Of a DNA stretch of 10,770 bases, positions 7,511 through 10,770 are shown one piece after another. The stretch is from positions 1 through 10,770 of the forward strand of contig CAMWLH010000043.1 of the NCBI GenBank assembly GCA_947175045.1, read 5' to 3'. The stretch's first letter is position 1, and each line of letters starts with the position of its first letter. The stretch comes from an uncultured Clostridia bacterium. GTDB taxonomy: Bacteria; Bacillota; Clostridia; Oscillospirales; Ruminococcaceae. The position numbers were made by a program, and so were the translations under genes. The notes beneath the pieces were generated by a model. That model worked only from the letters and a program-made list of their open reading frames with translations, ran no database searches and was not told the DNA's origin.

Positions 7511-8149
7511 ATGTATGAGGAAATAATTTCTTTTATTAGTAAAAACCGAGTATCAACAACTGAGGTTGCTGACTGCTTGGGGAAAAGTGGAGCAATTGAC
7601 TCCGTAATTCCTTTAAACAAGGGATTGTTTGCTGTTGGCAAAGTAAAATATATATATGGTCATTCTGAAAGCAATTGGTCTATTCATGAACAAGCACGCG
7701 ATGTGTGTGATGGTGATATCGTGCTTATTGATGGAATAAATGTAAATAATAGAGCCTTATTCGGTGAGTTAGTTACAAAATTCTTGGTTTTATACAAAGG
7801 CGCGGGAGCTTTAGTTGCACTGGGAAATGTTAGAGATGCCAATGATATAATAAAAAATCGCTATCCTGTATGGTGTTATGGTGTCAACCCAATTGGATGT
7901 TTTAATGAAAATGTTAAGGAAACGGAAACGGTCCTTAGAATTGCGAAAGAGCATGAATCCTTTTATAATGATTCCATAGCCGTATGTGATGATACAGGAG
8001 TTGTTATAATCCCTCAGAACTGTATTACAAACGATTTTCTGATTAAACTTCATAAAATTGAAGAGCAGGAAGATAAGTGGTTTGAATGCATAGATAGGTT
8101 TAAATGGGATACCTATGAAACAGTTTGTTTAAAAAAATATCTTAAATGA
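7511..8149 (+). CDS. RraA-family protein, possible class II pyruvate aldolase or oxaloacetate decarboxylase
   Basis: A 212-residue protein with the RraA/HMG-aldolase fold signatures: the N-terminal STTEVADCLGK segment (residues 15-25), GDIVLIDG at 68-75, FGEL at 84-87, GAGALVALGNVRD at 97-109 and CDDTGVVIIP at 159-168. In the 4-hydroxy-4-methyl-2-oxoglutarate aldolases the Arg-Asp of the RD motif (here R108-D109) binds substrate and metal, so the pair needed for pyruvate-enolate chemistry is retained. This argues for an enzyme rather than an RNase E regulator, which would also be odd in an apparent Gram-positive. It follows an Amidohydro_2 gene; the LigJ hydratase and LigK aldolase of protocatechuate 4,5-cleavage pair the same two families. 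Here such a pair might form or cleave a hydroxylated dicarboxylic acid. Specific substrate unknown. It is followed by a 21-base gap containing the binding site of the glycosyltransferase gene. Confidence 0.8.
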   Translation: MYEEIISFISKNRVSTTEVADCLGKSGAIDSVIPLNKGLFAVGKVKYIYGHSESNWSIHEQARDVCDGDIVLIDGINVNNRALFGELVTKFLVLYKGAGALVALGNVRDANDIIKNRYPVWCYGVNPIGCFNENVKETETVLRIAKEHESFYNDSIAVCDDTGVVIIPQNCITNDFLIKLHKIEEQEDKWFECIDRFKWDTYETVCLKKYLK

Positions 8150-8170
8150 TTTGGCTATTAGGAGGGACAA

Positions 8171-9133
8171 ATGAAATATTTGTTTAGTTTTGTAATCCCC
8201 TGTTACCACAGCGAACTAACCATAAAAAGTGTTGTTGAGGAAATTCAGAGTATAATGTCTCAAAGCGCTGATTATGATTATGAGATTGTAGCTGTAAACG
8301 ATTGTTCTCCGGATAATGTTTTAAGTGTCCTAACAAGGCTTGCTAAAAAAAATTATAAATTAAAAGTTGTTGATTTGTCTAAAAATGTCGGTAAGCATGC
8401 AGCTATTATGGCTGGCTATTCAGTTGCAAAAGGAGATATAATCGTAAATCTCGACGATGATGGACAATGCCCAATTGATAAATTATGGGAATTGATAGAA
8501 CCGCTTAATAATGGCTATGACATTTCTATTGCAAAATATCCCGTTAAAAAACAATCTTTATTAAAAAATTTTGGAAGCAAAATAAACTCCGCTATGGCTC
8601 GACACTTAATTGGAAGACCCAAAACTTTGTATATAAGCAATTTCAGTGCTGCTAAAAGATTTGTCGTTGACGAAATAATAAAATATGATAATCCTTATCC
8701 GTACATGGAAGGATTGATGCTCAGAACAACGTCCAAGCTATGTAATGTTGTTATGGAAGAACGCGAACGCATAGCTGGTATTGGTCATTATACATTCAGC
8801 AAATCTCTTAGGCTTTGGCTCAACGGTTTCACAGCGTTTTCTGTTAAACCACTTAGAATTGCAACAATAATTGGTGCTTTGTGTGCTTGTATCGGATTTA
8901 TTTTTGGAATTATTACGATAATTAGAAAGGTTATAGATCCGAGCATTTTAATGGGTTATAGCTCGCTTATGGCTGTGTTGCTATTTGTCGGTGGTATGAT
9001 AATGCTCATGCTTGGAATGATCGGCGAATATATAGGTCGTACTTATATATGCATAAATAACTCTCCACAATATGTTATAAGAGATACAGTTAATATTAAA
9101 AAAGACATCGAGGAAAACCATGAAAAAGTTTAA
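8171..9133 (+). CDS. Polyprenyl-phosphate glycosyltransferase, GT2 family (ArnC/GtrB/DPM1-like)
   Basis: Membrane-anchored family 2 glycosyltransferase of 320 residues. The GT-A domain starts at once (FSFVIPCYHSE) and shows VNDCSPD at 42-48, DLSKNVGKHAAIMAG at 68-82 (matching the NxGxHxAIMAG motif of ArnC/GtrB) and the metal-binding NLDDDGQ at 93-99. ERIAGIGHYTFSKSLRL at 198-214 occupies the position of the family's R..G.SKYS element. Two C-terminal membrane helices lie at about 229-251 and 264-286, ending in MIGEYIGRTY. The family transfers a sugar from its nucleotide to undecaprenyl phosphate on the cytoplasmic face. The donor here is plausibly the 4-aminosugar made by this locus, with or without its acyl group. 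GGAGGG at 8161-8166 precedes ATG 8171. The end overlaps the first SMR gene by 14 bases, tying the synthase to its probable flippase. Family is firm; donor inferred. Confidence 0.9.
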   Translation: MKYLFSFVIPCYHSELTIKSVVEEIQSIMSQSADYDYEIVAVNDCSPDNVLSVLTRLAKKNYKLKVVDLSKNVGKHAAIMAGYSVAKGDIIVNLDDDGQCPIDKLWELIEPLNNGYDISIAKYPVKKQSLLKNFGSKINSAMARHLIGRPKTLYISNFSAAKRFVVDEIIKYDNPYPYMEGLMLRTTSKLCNVVMEERERIAGIGHYTFSKSLRLWLNGFTAFSVKPLRIATIIGALCACIGFIFGIITIIRKVIDPSILMGYSSLMAVLLFVGGMIMLMLGMIGEYIGRTYICINNSPQYVIRDTVNIKKDIEENHEKV

Positions 9134-9473
9134 GCATTATATATTTCTGCATATGATACTGATATTTTACTCTTTAGGAGGGATATGCTCCAAAACCGCT
9201 GCAGGCAAGGAATTTCTGTCATTTGATTTTTGCCTGCTCTATGGATTAGTGCTATTTATTTTAGCGGTTTACGCTGTTTTATGGCAGCAGGTACTGAAAT
9301 CAATACCATTAAATATTGCATACGCCAACAAAGCCATAACGCTCGTGTGGGGAATGTTGTGGGGGGCAATCGTTTTCCGTGAAACTATTTCAATCAGTAA
9401 TATCATTGGAGCAATAATTGTGTTGATTGGTGTATTGCTGATGGTGACAGGCGGTGAAAAGAAAAGTGAATGA
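9120..9473 (+). CDS. SMR/EamA-like four-helix membrane protein, ArnE-like flippase subunit
   Basis: A 117-residue protein with four predicted membrane helices at about 7-24, 38-56, 64-86 and 93-111. The segment PLNIAYANKAITLVWGMLWG (63-82) followed by FRETIS is typical of small multidrug resistance-type proteins and of ArnE/ArnF, which flip undecaprenyl phosphate-aminoarabinose. It overlaps the 3' end of the glycosyltransferase gene, with GAGG at 9110-9113 as binding site, and overlaps the next SMR gene by 20 bases. A synthase followed by two different SMR subunits reproduces the logic of the Arn system, so flipping of a lipid-linked sugar is the preferred role. Drug efflux is the less likely alternative. 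The C-terminal tail GGEKKSE is charged and probably cytoplasmic. Confidence 0.8.
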   Translation: MKKFKHYIFLHMILIFYSLGGICSKTAAGKEFLSFDFCLLYGLVLFILAVYAVLWQQVLKSIPLNIAYANKAITLVWGMLWGAIVFRETISISNIIGAIIVLIGVLLMVTGGEKKSE

Positions 9474-9816
9474 GCTTGCGATTTATTCTTGCATACTGGT
9501 AACAGGTACACTCGTTTCTTCCTTTTCACAGATAATGCTCAAAAAGAGTGCGCAGAAAACTTATTCGTCTAAGTTAAGAGAATATTTGAACCCCCTTGTT
9601 ATAATAGCCTATGGCTTGTTTTTTTGCTGCACATTGTTAAGCTTGTATGCGCTGAAAGTGGTTCCGCTTTCAATGTCGCCTATTCTTGAGGCAAGCGGTT
9701 ATATATTTGTAGCAATATTGAGCTTTATTTTTTTCAAGGAAAAGCTAACAAAAAAACAGCTTATTGGAATGGCTATGATAATCGGCGGAATAGTTGTTTA
9801 TACTCTTAAATTTTAG
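9454..9816 (+). CDS. Second SMR/EamA-like membrane protein, ArnF-like flippase subunit
   Basis: A 120-residue protein with four helices at about 8-30, 47-67, 69-93 and 101-118. Recognisable family features are VSSFSQIMLKKSA in helix 1 and its loop, ALKVVPLSMSPILEASGY with an intramembrane glutamate near residue 79, and FFKEKLTKKQLIGMAMIIGGI leading into the last helix. It differs in sequence from the preceding SMR protein, fitting a heteromeric pair rather than a tandem copy. The start is a GTG at 9454, inside the upstream gene; the GTG at 9466, four codons later, is nearly as plausible and neither has a strong binding site, so expression probably depends on coupling to the upstream gene. Its TAG stop overlaps the AGGAGG of rfbA. 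Predicted role: with its partner, moving undecaprenyl-phosphate-linked sugar across the membrane. Confidence 0.78.
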   Translation: MKRKVNELAIYSCILVTGTLVSSFSQIMLKKSAQKTYSSKLREYLNPLVIIAYGLFFCCTLLSLYALKVVPLSMSPILEASGYIFVAILSFIFFKEKLTKKQLIGMAMIIGGIVVYTLKF

Positions 9817-9825
9817 GAGGTCATA

Positions 9826-10704
9826 ATGAAAGGTATAATTTTAGCAGGCGGAAAGGGCACGCGTCTTTACCCAAACACAATAGCAGTTTCAAAGCAGCTG
9901 CTGCCGATATACGACAAACCGCTGATATACTACCCGCTGTCGGTGCTGTTATTGGCGGGAATAAAGGAAGTTTTGGTCATCTCGACCCCCGAGGACACTC
10001 CAAATTATGAAAATCTCCTGGGCGACGGCAGCAGACTTGGAGTACATATTGAATACAAAATTCAGGACAAGCCCCGCGGACTTGCCGACGCATTTATTCT
10101 GGGTGCGGAATTTATAGGAAACGACAGTGTTTGCCTTGTGCTTGGAGATAATGTGTTCTACGGGCAGGGCTTCTCCACCTATCTTAAAGCAGCGCAAAAT
10201 AAGGCGGAAAAGGGCGGAGCGGCGGTTTTCGGCTATCCCGTAAAAAATCCATGCGAGTTCGGTGTGGTAGAGTTTGACGATAGTTTCAAGGTAATTTCAA
10301 TTGAGGAAAAGCCCGCTAAGCCCAAATCAAATTACGCCGTACCGGGACTGTATTTCTACGACAACAATGTTGTGGAGATCGCGAAAAACATCAAGCCGTC
10401 GGCGCGCGGAGAAATTGAGATCACCTCAATAAACAATCATTATCTTGAGCAGGGAAATCTCACGGTAACACTTATGGGACGCGGAATGTCCTGGCTCGAC
10501 ACGGGCTCGCCAAAGGGAATGCACAAGGCAAGCGGTTTCGTAAAAACGGTGCAGGAAATGCAGGGCTTTTATATTTCCTGCATTGAGGAAATAGCATGGC
10601 GGCGCGGCTTCATCACCACGGAACAGCTTCACTCGCTTGGCGAGGAGCTGAAAATGACCGACTACGGAAAATATATCCTTTCACTTTCGGAGGAGCTTCT
10701 ATGA
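9826..10704 (+). CDS. rfbA: Glucose-1-phosphate thymidylyltransferase
   Basis: Makes dTDP-glucose from dTTP and glucose-1-phosphate, the first step toward dTDP-deoxysugars. The 292-residue length is standard. Signature elements are [11 protein letters not shown] at 6-16 (nucleotide and phosphate binding), the [16 protein letters not shown] run that follows it, GLADAF at 85-90, LGDN at 106-109 (metal-binding Asp) and EEKP at 160-163. The C-terminal third includes [14 protein letters not shown], where many homologues have WLDTGTHDSLLEAS, a modest variant. AGGAGG at 9815-9820 sits five bases from ATG 9826 and overlaps the stop of the SMR gene. The gene ends in an ATGA overlap with rfbB. Base composition is visibly richer in G and C than the preceding block and similar to the dehydratase-to-aminotransferase genes. 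Confidence 0.96.
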   Translation: MKGIILAGGKGTRLYPNTIAVSKQLLPIYDKPLIYYPLSVLLLAGIKEVLVISTPEDTPNYENLLGDGSRLGVHIEYKIQDKPRGLADAFILGAEFIGNDSVCLVLGDNVFYGQGFSTYLKAAQNKAEKGGAAVFGYPVKNPCEFGVVEFDDSFKVISIEEKPAKPKSNYAVPGLYFYDNNVVEIAKNIKPSARGEIEITSINNHYLEQGNLTVTLMGRGMSWLDTGSPKGMHKASGFVKTVQEMQGFYISCIEEIAWRRGFITTEQLHSLGEELKMTDYGKYILSLSEELL

Positions 10705-10770
10705 AGATAATAGTAACCGGCGGCGCGGGATTTATCGGGGGAAATTTCGTGCATTATATGCTGAAAAAGT
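10701..10770 (+). CDS. rfbB: dTDP-glucose 4,6-dehydratase, N-terminal fragment (cut by window edge)
   Basis: Only 23 codons are present. They read [20 protein letters not shown] after the initiator, which carries the GGAGFIG dinucleotide-binding motif of extended short-chain dehydrogenases and matches the usual RfbB/RmlB N-terminus. It starts in a 4-base ATGA overlap with rfbA, with GGAGGAG at 10689-10695 as binding site. In RfbB the enzyme converts dTDP-glucose to dTDP-4-keto-6-deoxyglucose, the expected substrate of the 2,3-dehydratase at 689-2071. Another NDP-sugar epimerase is possible from so short a fragment, but position after rfbA makes rfbB much the most likely. Confidence 0.85.
   Translation, partial: MKIIVTGGAGFIGGNFVHYMLKK

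Noticed and set aside
9120..9816. Paired SMR genes as a multidrug efflux pump
   Set aside because: Possible by family, but overlap with a polyprenyl-phosphate glycosyltransferase and the ArnE-like PLNIAY/VWGMLWG segment favour a lipid-sugar flippase.

Overview
The window looks like part of a surface-glycan locus from a low-to-medium GC Gram-positive bacterium, most likely a Clostridia member (Bacillota). This rests on strong AGGAGG-type ribosome binding sites, frequent TTG/GTG starts, codon style and protein flavour; no rRNA or marker gene confirms it. Every gene is on the + strand with short gaps or overlaps, so most of the window probably forms one or two operons.

Layout. Positions 1-653 hold the C-terminal end of a membrane protein with a large domain that is probably outside the cell. 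Positions 689-4209 hold a deoxy-aminosugar module: an NDP-hexose 2,3-dehydratase (EvaA/TylX3/SpnO type), a Gfo/Idh/MocA oxidoreductase fitting the 3-ketoreductase role (KijD10 type), and a WecE-type sugar 4-aminotransferase. Positions 4223-8149 hold an AT-richer module: an intact ATP-grasp ligase, a 193-base gap, a second ATP-grasp gene broken by one in-frame TAA, a small amidohydrolase-family protein and an RraA-family protein. Positions 8171-9816 hold an ArnC/GtrB-type polyprenyl-phosphate glycosyltransferase and two four-helix SMR/EamA proteins resembling the ArnE/ArnF flippase pair. Positions 9826-10770 hold rfbA and the first 23 codons of rfbB, the enzymes that feed dTDP-4-keto-6-deoxyglucose into the pathway.

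How it may work together (inference). RfbA and RfbB make dTDP-4-keto-6-deoxyglucose. The 2,3-dehydratase and 3-ketoreductase remove the 2-hydroxyl, and the aminotransferase places an amine on C4, giving a dTDP-4-amino-2,4,6-trideoxyhexose. The ATP-grasp enzymes could join a carboxylic acid to that amine, and the amidohydrolase/RraA pair could make or edit the acid. The ArnC-like enzyme would move the sugar to undecaprenyl phosphate, the SMR pair would flip it, and an outer-face transferase (possibly the truncated membrane protein at the left edge) would attach it to a cell-surface polymer.

Most notable points: the ATP-grasp/amidohydrolase/RraA block inside an aminosugar locus, which I cannot match to a described pathway; the Arn-like lipid-linked sugar export logic in an apparent Gram-positive; and the single nonsense codon at 5811-5813. 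There is no gene-free stretch over 300 bases, and I saw no tRNA, rRNA, CRISPR array, insertion sequence or clear terminator.
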